Shown here piece after piece: positions 38,441 to 50,800 of a DNA stretch of 64,000 nt. The position numbers and the translations under genes were made by a program. Each line of letters starts with the position of its first letter. Position 1 is the first letter of the stretch. This stretch comes from Ignelater luminosus. Its lineage: Eukaryota; Arthropoda; Insecta; Coleoptera; Elateridae. Below the pieces are notes generated by a model. The model searched no databases and was not told the DNA's origin. It saw nothing but the letters and a program-made list of their open reading frames with translations. Location of the stretch: assembly GCA_011009095.1 (NCBI GenBank), contig VTPC01091026.1, positions 99,099 through 163,098 on the forward strand, in the 5' to 3' direction.

Positions 38441-38965
38441 CAGAATGTCTGTTTAAGTTGGCGATATATAGAGAACTTTTTTATTTTTAGTTTTAGCAAA
38501 AAGTTATTTTTTTATAAAAAGTTCTGCATGATCTAAAACCTAACTTGAAGCAGTCACACCTCAAAATTTATCAGTCATATACGAGGCTTGTCAATAAATA
38601 TGAATTTACTACAAGAGTAAAGTACTTTTATTTTTGATAATATCGACAATTCTAATAATGAAAAGTTGTTTAGAATTAAAGACCATGTTTAAATATGCAG
38701 TCATATCCACAATTATACTAAAGAATGAGTTTTTTACTTTTTCGAAATTTTTCTCTACAAAACCTAATTCATACTAGATACGTCTTACAAACTAATGTTT
38801 TGACGTTTACTTTCAAATATTTCTTATTGGAGTATCCTAGATTAACTGCATCAGCGTGTACACTGAACCTTTCGATGTTATTGTAGAGCTAAACGAGAAC
38901 TAAAACTAGCTACAACTAAAAATAAAAAAGTTTTCCATATGTCGCCAACTTAAGTAGACACTCTG
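38441..38965. mobile_element. TA-flanked MITE, 525 bp, about 60-bp inverted ends
   Basis: The left end CAGAATGTCTGTTTAAGTTG pairs with the right end, read inward CAGAGTGTCTACTTAAGTTG, and the match continues through GGCGATATAT and AACTTTTTTATTTTTAGTT. TA flanks both ends (38439..38440 and 38966..38967). Inside, at about 38584, TACGAGGCTTGTCAATAAA looks like a mariner inverted end, suggesting a second element fragment nested within. There is no intact frame. Confidence 0.8.
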
Positions 38966-41544
38966 TATACTGATTCAATGTATTACATACGAGAAACACA
39001 TCCTGTTGATTGCGCAGTATTTTTGAAACGGTGATATGAGAGAGTAAGCATATGTGAAAAGTAAATACTATGCATTATGGACATCTCTTTGTTTAAATAC
39101 CCAAGGAAATAAATTAATAATGATTTTTATATTGATATTAATACACGAGTAGATTCTTCCAACTGTTTACTTAAAATGTAGTAACTACATAAACCAAGAA
39201 AGTAGACAACAAATTAAATCAATCAAGTACAAAAGACAATCAAAGAAAGCATGAAAATAAAGAACAAAAATATGAAAACTGTACTAGTTTCTTCCAGTTT
39301 AATCCTGGACTTTTGAATACAGTTAGTTTTAATTAAAAACTTTGGTAAGTCTGATTTATATCTGGTATAAACCAGCGTAGAGCGTTTTGATTTGTATAAA
39401 CTCTGAAATCAGCATAGAATAGAGAGATTATCATCTCTAGATTTTACTTAGTTTTTTAGTACACAATCAGGCAATTAACGGCTGATATCTATGGTATACA
39501 TACTATTTAGTTAACGAGTTTTATTATTTAATTTTTATCGATTTGTCGAAATGAGTTTGTACTTTGAAATTTATTTTATTTTGTCTGATTATTGTGATGA
39601 TTTACATAAAAGCAGTAATCACCCAAAGACATCAAGGCATCCTATAAATCTTAGATAAGCAATGAGTTCTTTTTACATAGCCAACATACATTAGTTCCAC
39701 GGAAGTTTTTTTACTTGCTTTCAGTTTATGCATTTATTGAATTTAGTAGATTCTTATCGTAGCGGTTATTTGTATGTGCCAGGCTCGGGACCAAATATTT
39801 CATTAAGAAAACCTCAAATTAGGTAATATACGTAAATGTAATTTAGAAAAAAGCGAACAGTGATCAGAATTTAGTTAATTAAGTATTCTGGATAAATTAT
39901 ATGAATAAATAAATACTAAAATGGCAATAGATTTCCAGCTAATAAAAAATACAAGATTAGAATTTGTGGCTTTATTACTGGAAATTTTTAAAATCCTATT
40001 ATAATAAAAATAAAATAAAAATTTTAAACTCGGAAATAACATTAGTTGCATAACGCCAATTATAATTCCCAGTAACATTATTTCCTTAATGCAAGCAGCG
40101 ATTGATCATAAACTTCGTGTTATCTCAAAAAAATACTCTAGCGTAGAAAACAATCAGGTAAGATGAATTAATTACTGTGTAGTATCTTATAATTATAACT
40201 AATTAACATAAATGAGAATGCACAAATGATTAAAAATAATAACAACAGGCATTTAAACCAGGATGCCTATATTTATGAAACAAAAATTAATATTATAAAA
40301 GAAAATCTGATACTTTTTCATCATGCATCCCCATTTCCGTATTTATACATTTTTGCAAATTTATTCAAAGCGGATACTAAATCGAGAGGATGTGTGAACT
40401 TAATTATGTAAAATTCCTTTTAAAAATCTAGATATACAGATAAAAAATGATTTATGTAAAAATCTTTACAAATGCGATTCTTAAATAGAATTTTTGATTT
40501 TAAAGAATTTACTATAGCGTTTATTCCCTGTCTAATAAGAATTAAACTACTGACCCATTTAATCTGAAATGTTTGGATTAGAGCGCGAGTAGCAGGTATA
40601 TGCAGAGGAAGCTTCTTACAACTTTTGTTCTATTCTACCTTGAATTTATGGCGGTGTCGAGTTGACTTTACAAAATTGAACCAGTTTAGGTAATTACATT
40701 TTTAGGTTGTCTATGTTTGCCTTTCAGATTGTCGATGAATAGGGAATTTCTGGGATTATTCCAGTTCGTTGGTAAGTTATAATAATTTGATAAACTTACA
40801 TTGTTCCTGTTCATATTGTTCATATAGTACGTAGTAAAGCAAAATATTTAATTTTTGGAAAATCTAGGATTTATAATCTAGATATTTCGTAAAGTAAAAA
40901 GAAAGAAACAGAAGTAAATATAGTGACTAAAATTTATCAAAATGTATTTAATACCGTACATAATGCACGGGCTTAGCTAATCTATACAATTTATTATTTT
41001 TGTAGCTTGCTCAATTTTATTTTTTGCAGTCAATTAATAGCCTAAAATGTGAAGGTATACTAATTTGTGTAAAATCTATGGTTTACGCAACTGTCGCCAT
41101 TTATTTATTACTTAAACGTATTATTCCTGTGAAAGTTAACATGCTGTCTCTGTAATAGCTAATAAATTCTGAAACGGTATTAATTTTTTTAAGTGTTTGT
41201 AATATTTGTTTTGAAAGATGATTTACGAATGCCAATATGACGTCAAATATTGTATTTGCGCATTGGCGATCGTGAGTGACGTACACTAAAGGCATTAAAT
41301 CTTACTGAAATATTTTAGAAGTATTTTTTCGCGCTAATTGCCTATACCTGCATATAATATATTATCAAATCTTAGTATTCGAAAAAGAATAGGTAACATA
41401 GCAAAAAAATGTAAAATTATTTTTTGAATAAATACAGATTTAATTAAATCAGTTAGTAGTGATATGCATAATGCAAATCGTGAAAAACAGCGAAATTCAA
41501 AGTCAGATCACAAAACAAATGGTTACTTACTTACTATCTTGCAG
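38966..41544. other. AT-rich stretch, nothing recognised
   Basis: No gene or repeat could be supported. The frames at 39875..40078, 40226..40411 and 41101..41295 have no domain. Confidence 0.5.
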
Positions 41545-42480
41545 TGTTGAAGTTGTTAGCTTTTTTCACTATTTTCCGTTTTAGAGGCCTTTATTCTTGT
41601 AACTTTTCATGAGACGTTTCTTGCTTTTTGGGCCTCCGAGACTGCGTTGTTGCAGGTCTTGTCCGATCTTCCTTTTTCCCTCTTTGTTGCTGGGTTGCCT
41701 TCCTACGCTCTTCTAGGGTTTATTTTCGAGTGCATTCTACATAAGTAACCAAGCCACCTTATTGTTGCTCTTCTAGTTTCTTGACAATGTTTTTAACTTG
41801 TAGCAAGTTTCTAGTGTGTTCGTTGGTAAGTTCACTTCCACGATCTTCCTTACATACATCATTTCAAACACTTGCACCTTCTTCTTTAAAATCACGTTAA
41901 CATCGAAAAAATTTCCCGTGTTTGAGTTCTTCTGCCCAAACTTTTAGATTTATTCACTAATGTATCTAAATTATACCTTCAAATAGTATGGTTCGTTTTG
42001 TGGTAGCCCCATTGAAATTCTTTCATTTTGTCATAACTTTCTTTAATTATATCATCCATTAGGGCAATAAAAAACAATGAATTTTAACTTTCTTCCTGTC
42101 TTACACTATTTTTAGTAGCAAACTCCATAAAACTGTTAGATCTTATATTATTTATACATCTTTTGGATAATACTAGAATATCTTTTATTAGTACATTGAT
42201 AACTTTCAGTTTTTCTAGAACAGTCCAAATCTGATTTCTGCCTATTTTGTTAAATGTCTTCAACAAGTTGATAACGCGTGGGTAACTTCTCTGGTTATGT
42301 GCAACTGATTTCTCTATAATTTGTGACATAAATAGTAAAGCTAAAGTCTTGAGTTCTTCTATTGGTCTTAAATTCATATTGACTTTTTTCCATTTTACCT
42401 CATAATTTTATTCTCTAGTTTCTAGAATTTGTTCGTACAATTTTTCCATCGTACATAATAATATCTCCCTATAACGCACC
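41545..42480 (-). pseudogene. Decayed non-LTR retrotransposon reverse transcriptase
   Basis: The minus strand carries, in order and in shifting frames, blocks of a LINE-type reverse transcriptase: TMEKLYEQILETRE near 42440; SQYEFKTNRRTQDF (usual QYGFR..R.TQD) near 42370; IIEKSVAHNQR; then LLKTFNKIGRNQIW, normally DxxKAFDxVxRxxxW, with the catalytic Asp changed to Leu; NSVRQEES (usual GVRQGxx) near 42090; and LMDDIIKESYDKMK near 42020. Near 41750 RWLGYLCRMHSKINPRR, and toward 41620 GNPATKREKGRSDKTCNNAV, match the usual C-terminal end of such polyproteins. The YADD box is lost. Stops and frameshifts are many, so it is a dead copy; the clade is not assigned. Confidence 0.82.
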
Positions 42481-43136
42481 CTGTAGAGTTGGAAATTAAC
42501 TTAAAGCAAGATACTATTAAGAAAAAATGCTTGTCTCATCACAAGGAATCTGCCCTATAAGTCTGTCGGTTTTGTTTTGGAACACCTGGATAATATCAGT
42601 GGAAATATAATTTTGCATTTTTCTTTTGTTGCAATTTGTCTGGTAGGTGGCCAATCTTTAAATATCTTCTAACTTGTCTGCAAATGTACACGGAATACGA
42701 CCTGCGAGATTAGGTACTGCTGAGTTCATTAAACATAATCAGTACTTCCAAATGCAAAACCCCGACAGAAGCAAAAGACAGTTTAGTGATGTTTTTGCGA
42801 ATCAGTCACACTTCTCCGTGGCATTTTTGTTTGACGAACCAATATCATGTTTTTGGAGGGTTTAAGCAGTTGAAAGGGGCTAACAAGGCCGTTAACGATT
42901 CGATCAGTTGAGCGGTGGCGAAACTGTTGCACAATTTGAATTATATATAGAGGGCTCTATTGTTTTATGCAGTCTTGTGCGAAGCTATACAATTTAAAGT
43001 GGTTCAAAACGATGCATTGTTTTATTGTTTGATTTGTAAGGAAATAAATGAATAATGAAATGGTACCAAGTAGATTCCATGGCTGTTTTCAACACTTTAA
43101 GTGTTAGGAGTCATCAAAACGCGCGGATCATTTCCT
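42481..43136. other. Stretch possibly continuing the LINE relic; LTR-like features
   Basis: The first part (to about 42660) may hold more decayed retrotransposon sequence in minus orientation. A TATATATA string near 42944 followed by an AATAAATGAATAATG run near 43044 recalls promoter and polyadenylation signals of an LTR, but no paired LTR or primer binding site is visible. The 63-codon frame at 42674..42865 has no domain. Confidence 0.3.
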
Positions 43137-43862
43137 GTTGATAAAGAAGCGATTGGGAGACCGATCAGTGTGAGCACGGTCGATTAGACTCTAGCACTGA
43201 AGCAGTTAAACTTGAAGATTTCTATAAGTTCTAGCTCATTTGCTTAAGGCATGTGATTAATGTGATTAATAAAAGGTACTTCCTTAAGTTACATTTTTTA
43301 TAATTTATATTTATTACTACCGGTTTCGCCGATTTTTTACGGCATCCTCAGGTGAAGAATTGCTTTATTTCATTTATGGATGGTCATTTTTTTTGTAGAA
43401 GTGATTAATAGCTAAATACTGTATAATACAGAAGTAATTAATAACTAAATGCTATATAATACAGGATTTCCACAAAAAAACCAATGACCATTCACAAATG
43501 AAATACGGCAATGTTTCACCTGAATTGGGAAATATAAATTATAAGAAATATAACTTAAGGAAGTACTTCTTATTATTCTCATTGAAGGTTTCTGTTTTAT
43601 TGTCGAAGTTTTTTGGTTACTTGTTTGGCCGTCTTGGACATTCCCATTTCCAACATAAGTTACCTAGCAGGCTGGCGTGTAAATAACTTTGTTAATAAAA
43701 AAAAAAACGATTGGAGATCGACCAGTGTGAACACAGTTGACTAGATTTTGATTAAAGCAGTTAAATTTAAAAATTTCTGTTTTATTGTCAAAATCTTTCG
43801 GTTTCTTATTTGGTCTTTTCGAACCCTTCCATTCTTCAACTTACCTACATTAGCCAGCTAGC
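43137..43862. repeat. Two-copy tandem repeat, first copy split by a hairpin element
   Basis: GATTGGGAGACCGATCAGTG near 43152 recurs as GATTGGAGATCGACCAGTG near 43710, with continuing similarity (GAGCACGGTCGATTAGACT versus GAACACAGTTGACTAGATT, then GCAGTTAAA). The second half of the unit (TTTCTGTTTTATTGTCGAAG from about 43589) recurs at about 43777 (TTTCTGTTTTATTGTCAAAA). Unit two is contiguous, about 170 bp; unit one is broken between its halves by the inverted-repeat element at 43272..43568. The element therefore inserted into a pre-existing repeat, or the repeats flank it for another reason. Confidence 0.6.
43272..43568. mobile_element. Small hairpin element, about 297 bp
   Basis: AGGTACTTCCTTAAGTTAC at left pairs with GTAACTTAAGGAAGTACTT-type sequence at right (43551..43568), and pairing continues through ATAATTTATATTT, TCAGGTGAA and ATTTCATTT..GGTCATT. 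The left arm has about 30 extra bases containing ACCGGTTTCGCCG. The centre contains two tandem copies of a roughly 33-base unit (AATAGCTAAATACTGTATAA and AATAACTAAATGCTATATAA). The exact target duplication is uncertain. There is no coding capacity. Confidence 0.65.
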
Positions 43863-46050
43863 ATTTCTTATTTTTCTACGTGAACTAAATTTCTAGCAAG
43901 GTTTTTAAATCGTATTTTGGGTGTAAAAACTAGAGGATCTCAAAATTTAACTTCTGTTAATCATATCTTGCACCGTGTACACAGAAACAACTATGGAAAC
44001 AAAATGATGTGTGTGTGATTAATCCAGATAGCTAGAGTACCGTTTTGTCTTTATTTTTGACAATCTGTAAAACTGCAATTTATTGGTTAATTGTTACAAA
44101 TTAACTTTAAATTAAAAACTGGTTCTGACAATAGAACAAAAACAATAATTTATCTTAGAAGTCTATTTTCATATTCGTTAATTTAATTTAATTTAATGAA
44201 ATAAAACTAATTTAAATTACGTATTCCATTGTAAAAATTAGCTTGCACATTAACTAGAAAAATTCACAATTAGTATTCATGTCTTCCTTTGATACTGCAA
44301 CTACTAGAGGTCTGTGCCAAAAAAGTACTTTCATTGCTGTTACATCTACTCAGATCAATTAACGAATTAAATTACAAATCAACGAAAATTTGGACATTGT
44401 TGCGAAAACCTTGTTAATAATGTCAAGTCAGCCAAAGGTAGAGAGATCATTTCAATAGATATTGTAGGGTTTCAATCTTGCGCAATTTTCGTTCTGTTAA
44501 ACGCAATGCCTTCACACGTAATAACTATCAACTAGAGACATAGGCAATGTAAGACGGAACGCTATACTGTTGTACAACGACGCGACGCCTAGACATTGTG
44601 AAAATAAGCGTTCCTTGGCAACACGGAAATTTATTACTAACCGAATCGGTATCTTGGAATTTCTTACTACTAAATCACAAATAATGTTATCCATGGGAAA
44701 TGATTGCTTTTAAGATTTCCACTATTTCCATTTTGATACTGTGATAATAATTTCTCTTGATTTAAAATTTAATTTGTTAATGGATAGATGTAACGGCAAT
44801 TGGTGAACTCCTTTGACGCAAACCTCATATTATTTATTAGTTGCTATTACGTATACGATCTAAAATTCTGAACCGCATAAGATATTTTTCTAAAATTGTA
44901 GGTGACACTGATAAGTCAAGTTCTTTACACACCTTAATAGGTTATTTTGATGACATGTTCTTCACAAAGAATTTATAGGTGAAGTACAGACATCCAAACA
45001 AATTGTAGATTGCTAAATTCGAAGAGATTCATTCTGTCGAAAGAACTTTAGCCCAAGTGCTTTGTTCGTGTCTGTTAGGCGTATGTAACACAAAGATATG
45101 TGAAATGATAAACGCCTTATAACCATGCAGAATATTTCTAAGATTGCACGCTGCCATTCTACTTCTTAACAGTGACGCAATTTAAGAGATAACTTTGTTT
45201 AAAAAATCATTGGCATAAATAGAACATAACAGCGAAAGCAATAAATCAAACTATTAACATAGAAACCAAATGATACAAGTTTGTTTCATGGTAACGTTAA
45301 AATTTTACAATACATTAACGTTTTTCTCATTTTGTGTAAACCATTACAGAAAATTTTGTTTGATATACGTCCTCTGCCACTTTTCAGGCACTCGGTCTTT
45401 TTTTTTGGCATTGCGCCTGAACGATAACGTACACTTGTATCTCAATATACTGTTTTCTATGCTAATGTCAAAAGAGTAATTTTTTTTGCATTAATGCCAC
45501 TTTTACATTTGTGCAAAAAATGCTCTTTTGGCACTTGTTGCATAATATACCATTTAGTCTACTATCATTCAGTGATGTCAAACTTTATGTTGTTTGTTTA
45601 AAAGTCGTAATAATCCATGTGATTTTATCGCATTAATGTGGTACAATGGCAAAATAGAAACCTCTTAACTAAATTTTTATTCTAAATATTAGCTGTGCAT
45701 TTTGTATAATTTGATATACTTAATAATTCCAGTCAAAATGAAGCTACGCGATGTACTACATTTGCCGTTTCAAACTTCAACAAAGCCAATAATTAAAAAA
45801 ATCTATAAAAGATTATTTAGTATATCCATGGCCGTCACTTTCCAAATCCGTATTCGTTTTAAAATGCAATAGTTCTTGTCAGCATAGAATAGTGCACAGC
45901 AATGTAAATAATTTCTTCTTGTCCATCTTTCAGGAGAAACAAGTAAGCAGCGTTCTTTGGAGATTTTGTACTATTCTTTACATCTTGAGCATTTCAGTTC
46001 AAACTTCTGCTTAGATCTGGCAGTTATTATAGTGAAAAGTACAGGATATA
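43863..46050. other. AT-rich stretch with a mariner-end-like string and a short hairpin
   Basis: No gene was recognised. At about 44311, AGAGGTCTGTGCCAAAAAAG resembles a mariner inverted end, but no partner end was found. At 45465..45535 an imperfect hairpin (CAAAAGAG..TTTTTTGCA against TGCAAAAAATGCTCTTTTG) may be a small element. Confidence 0.4.
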
Positions 46051-47105
46051 CAGTAAGGTGGTTAGAAAAACACTTATGTTGCCGATCCGAATTTTGCAGT
46101 TTTGTACCTTTAGGTGAGATATTAAAATGTACCAAATCTTGGCCCAATCGGACAATGTTAACACGTGCCGCATCGAGTTGGAAGTTTGAAAAAATTGGTA
46201 ATCATGTTTTTTCGAACGTGTTTTTTTTCTAGGCACGAAATAGGGGCTCGAAAGCATCCAAGATATTTTGTAATAGATAGTACGATAAACGAGGAACATT
46301 TTGGCGCAAAGTTCGTTAAAATCGGTTGAGTAGTACCAAATTTACAACCATTTTCTCGAACTACCGAGTATATAGGGATACTTGAGCTAAGTCAGCAACT
46401 TATTGTTAAGGCCGCATTTCCACAGTGGGTAATGGACAGCAGATGCTACTGACACTTTTGGTACATACATTGATTGTAATTTTGACACGGAAGACAACGA
46501 AAAAATCTTCTTTTTTCCACTAAAATTTGAATCAGGTGGTCGAAAATATAAGGTCTAAAAGCACAAGAATTGACTTTTTTAACAGACAGACTTTATTTAC
46601 ATAATTCGACGGTACATTAAAACGATTCCTGCAATTCTCGTTTTGTAGTCGTTGGATATTTCCCCCGGTACTGCTGTATGACCTAAAAAACAAGAAAAAG
46701 AAGTGAATCAGACTAACTATATGTGGATTAACGAGGATTGCAGGAATCGTTTTAATGTCCTATCGAATTATGTAAATAAAGTCTGTCTGTTAAAAAAAAT
46801 CAATTCTTGTGCTTTTAGATCTTATATTTTTGATCACTTGATTCAAATTTTCTCGTTGTCTTCCGTGTCAAGATTATAATTAATGTATGTACCAAAAGTG
46901 ACAGTAGCATCTGATGTTCATTACCCACTGTGAAAATGCGGCCTTAACGATAAGTTGATTTAGCTCCAGTATCCCTATATACTCAGTAGTTCAAAAAAAT
47001 AGTTGCAACTTAGGTACTACTCAATCGATTTTGTCCGGTTGGACCAAAATTTGGTACAAAATTATTCAGATCGGCGACATAAGAGTTTTTTTTGAACCAC
47101 CCTAA
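46051..47105. mobile_element. Foldback element with unequal arms, about 1055 bp
   Basis: The left arm (46051..46641) and right arm (46732..47105) are inverted copies around a roughly 90-base centre. The ends read AAGGTGGTTAGAAAAACAC at left and, from the right, AGGGTGGTTCAAAAAAAAC. The arms share GACAGCAGATGCTACTGACA-type sequence and the block around GCAGGAATCGTTTTAATG. The left arm holds about 200 bases (roughly 46120..46310) missing from the right arm, so one arm was shortened or the other gained an insert. TATA lies just outside both ends. The frames at 45957..46232 and 46027..46299 are by-products. Confidence 0.82.
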
Positions 47106-47109
47106 TATA

Positions 47110-47808
47110 CAGGGTGTCCCGCGACTCGAGTACCATAGCTTAAAGATGTGTTCCTTGGGTAATTTCAGGTCAAAAATGCCTAATACATATACGTCCAAAA
47201 CTCACTAGTACAGGAGTTATAGGCGACAGCATTTTCTATGAAGAAATGGTTTGGTTAATTATTATGCATTGTTATTGTTTAAAATTAATGTAGGAAGTAG
47301 GCTGGTGAATAGTTTTGTCACATTGTCATTACAATTGATTCTCATTTGGAGTTTATCTTGCATTATTTTTGCCATTTTAACGTTCGCTAATGGTTACATT
47401 TTCAAATTATGAATATGTCGACATTCCCTTTATTTATTTATTATTAATTTAGCATAACATTGTGTTTTATTAATAAAAAATATGTTTAACACAAAGTTAT
47501 TTACATTAATTGTTCAAAACCTCCACTGTCGCTCTGGCATTTTCGTCACAGTATTCATAAATAAAATAAATGTCCGCATATTATGACAATGTAACAAAAC
47601 TATTCACCAGCCTACTTCCTGCATTAATTCTAAACAATAACAATGCATAATAATTAACCAAACAATTTCTTTATGGAAAATGCTATCGCCTATAATTTCT
47701 TTACTGTTGAGTTTTGGACATTTTTGTATGTTTATTAGGCATTTTCGACTTGAAATTACCCAAGGAATACACCTTTAAGCTATGGCAGTCGAGTCGTGGG
47801 ACACCCTG
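47110..47808. mobile_element. TA-flanked foldback element, 699 bp
   Basis: CAGGGTGTCCCGCGACTCG at the left end pairs with the right end, read inward CAGGGTGTCCCACGACTCG. The arms (47110..47338 and 47580..47808) are about 230 bp, with an unpaired centre of about 240 bp. TA lies at both outer edges (47108..47109 and 47809..47810). It has no coding capacity. It begins directly after the preceding foldback element with only TATA between, so one inserted at the TA duplication of the other. Confidence 0.9.
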
Positions 47809-47810
47809 TA

Positions 47811-50800
47811 TATAAAAATCTCCATATAAAACAGAATATTTTCACTCTAAATGTAAATAAAAATTGTTTCTAGGGAAAATAAGCTCCTACTTGATCATAA
47901 AATTTCGTAAAATGTCAAATACCACCCCAGTATTATTAACTTCTTTTCTAACTACTTTTATAATAGTACATAAAACGTTGCACCAAATTCGTATCGTAAC
48001 GTATTATTACAATATTCTATGGGTTGTCCAACGAGGCCAAGTAACTATTTTGCGCGCAATTCTGAGATTGTGGTATTATTAAAAGTACTACAAATTCAAA
48101 AAGACTTTTCAACATAAGTTAGCCTGTAGAATTGTAGAGAACTAATTCTACCTGCTTACTTACGTTTAGAACTGAATTCTCATCGTTAAAAATAGTGATA
48201 ATTATAAGACTTTCAGCACAATTTCACTGAATACGTAAATCTGATATATATATAATTATTTTTGAATGCTATTATCATATACATGCAAAAACAAACCATT
48301 TTTTTAATAAAACTTATCAGAGGTTACAAAAACAATCCGTATAACTAATATATCTTTCCATCTAAAAAGTAATGAATTACTTTGAATCTTTGCCTTAATT
48401 GCGCGTAAAACTTGACGAAATCATAATACGTTTATTTTAAAGTTGCACGAAATCATTTTTATAAATTAGTGTAAACAAATAAGTTATACAAAACTCGATA
48501 TTCCAAGTTAAGTTATTAAATCGTTGGTTGATTTCTGACACGAATTTTTGATTAATTAGAGGTGGTTAATTAAATAATTCATCAAGGAAAACAAATAATC
48601 AGATTGTTTAATAACTGATTGAGCAATTCTTATGGTTTTTAATTGTAAATTAAATCAGTTATTCAGTTCTAAAGAAATAACAACAAGCAACTTCCCTTAA
48701 ATTATTATGCATTCTCATGTTAATGTTTGTTTCTAAATTTTTAAATTGACCAAAAGTCTAGAAAAAGTTTTAAATAAAACAAACAAAGTTTATGTATCAT
48801 ATCTGCGATAAGTGTTTATAGGTCAATCTTCTCCTACAAATATAAAGTTTTGTTCTTGTTCGTCATTTTAGATTAATTAAAGCAGGTAGATCAGTCAATT
48901 CAACAATGTAGGTACCCACAAAATATTTTTCACAAAACAAGTTCTGCCAGATTATTGAAGTTAGTTATTACCAGTTGTAAATAATAAAATTTTAACAAGA
49001 AATTCAAGTTTACGAACTTGAACTTCAAATGATAAATAGGATCATAAAAAAAAGTATTTGTCAGCGCTATGCTTATTTTATAATAAATTATAAGTCATTA
49101 ATAGGAGAGTTAAATAGATAAATAATTGATAATTTATTGTTGTAACAATTTGAGATGGTTTATTATGTACGTTATTGTTTTTTAATTAAGAAAATGACAT
49201 CAAAAGCGAAAACTCTGAAATTTTCAGTGCGCGTTATTCAAAACACTAAGCAATAACATAGAATATTTTTAAATTACGTAAATTACTATATAGTTTTTTA
49301 ATTAAAATAATAAATTCGAAACACTGAAAATAAATGCTATTTAATTGATCAACTTAATTATTGTTTAACATATAATTCAAAAAAATCAGCAAAAGAAAAA
49401 CAAAATAAAATGTCACTGACCTGTACTTTAGGAAAGCTTGAAAAAGCTCTCACAGTTTTCTCAAGAAAATCTTGAAACAAACGCCGAAATGGAAAGACAC
49501 TTTCTAATATTTTCTATTCTGCTTCACTTATTGTTTCTTTTCTATCACATCATATAAATCACATACGATATATTAACTCAAGATATTATATAAATCAAGT
49601 ACTATGTTTTACTCGGAAGTTAGTTGTTGAGTGTTGACAGGCAACTAACGTACAATTCCATGTGTATCAAGCTTACATATAGAGAGATATTTTGCCGGCC
49701 TTTAAAAACATTCTCCCGCGATTCAACTTTGAAATTATATACACTCTCCAATTTTACATGGTAGGTCTTTAACGGTGGTTGTGCCGGAAGAAATTAGAAA
49801 GTCATCTATAATTTTTTCAAACTATTTCCTTGTGCCTTTTGTTTTCAGTTTTAAGGTTTCTGATTTTACCTTGGTTTGATATTTACACTTCAGTTGAGTT
49901 AATCGTAAGAAATATACGGTAAACAAAGGAAGAAGGTATTTTAGAAATTATGTAGATGAAGTTTGTGTGCATACTGTAGATCGAGTTTTTCCTGCGTACG
50001 TCGTAGTTTTTTTGTTACAAACTAGTTTTTTTAGTTAATCATTTATAGATTTTGAAAAATATATTGACGTTTCAAGTTTAAAACTATTTCGAAGAAATAT
50101 TTACTCACCTGTTTTTAATTTATACACATTTGTTTAACACTAAAAGATACTGTAAAAGTGTAAACAATAAAAATTAAACTGTGCGTGCGTCTCACCAGGT
50201 ATGCATGTCGAAGACTGATTTAAAGTGATCATATACGTAGATATGCTTCTATTAATAATTGTTTTGCAATTAATTATTATTTCTACTTGATGATAAAGTT
50301 AGTAACAATTTTAAATATACAAAGTTGAAAGACAGTAAGGTACTTTAAAATAATCTCAATTACACTTTTTATATGTCACGTTTATGATAAAAACATGTAA
50401 GAATCTGGTTTAGTAGATACATGAAATTAACTGTTTATTAAGAAAATAAAACAAAAATACAATAAAGGTTTTACTGCTTTGTAAATGTTGCAGTATATCA
50501 TGAGTTATCTTCTATTTTTTAATTATTGCAGTAGCAGACTTATTGTTAGTTATTTTTATTTACGTTTGTGTACACATTCTTTACTGATTTTTCAGACGTA
50601 ATACATATAGACCTTCAAGACTGTGATAATACTTACGGTATAAAATAGTGAACAAAGACGTACTTAAATTGAGATTGATAGTTTTTAAATGAATATTAAT
50701 ATACCTTGACAATATTAAGAGAACTTCTTAAAATATTTGATAAATCCAAAAGACTTTTCTGCTTGTTATTAGATTACCTAATAATTATTCGTCTATACCT

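Noticed and set aside
44305-44335. Mariner-like inverted end
   Set aside because: No partner end and no convincing transposase fragment nearby, so it is mentioned only within the stretch note.
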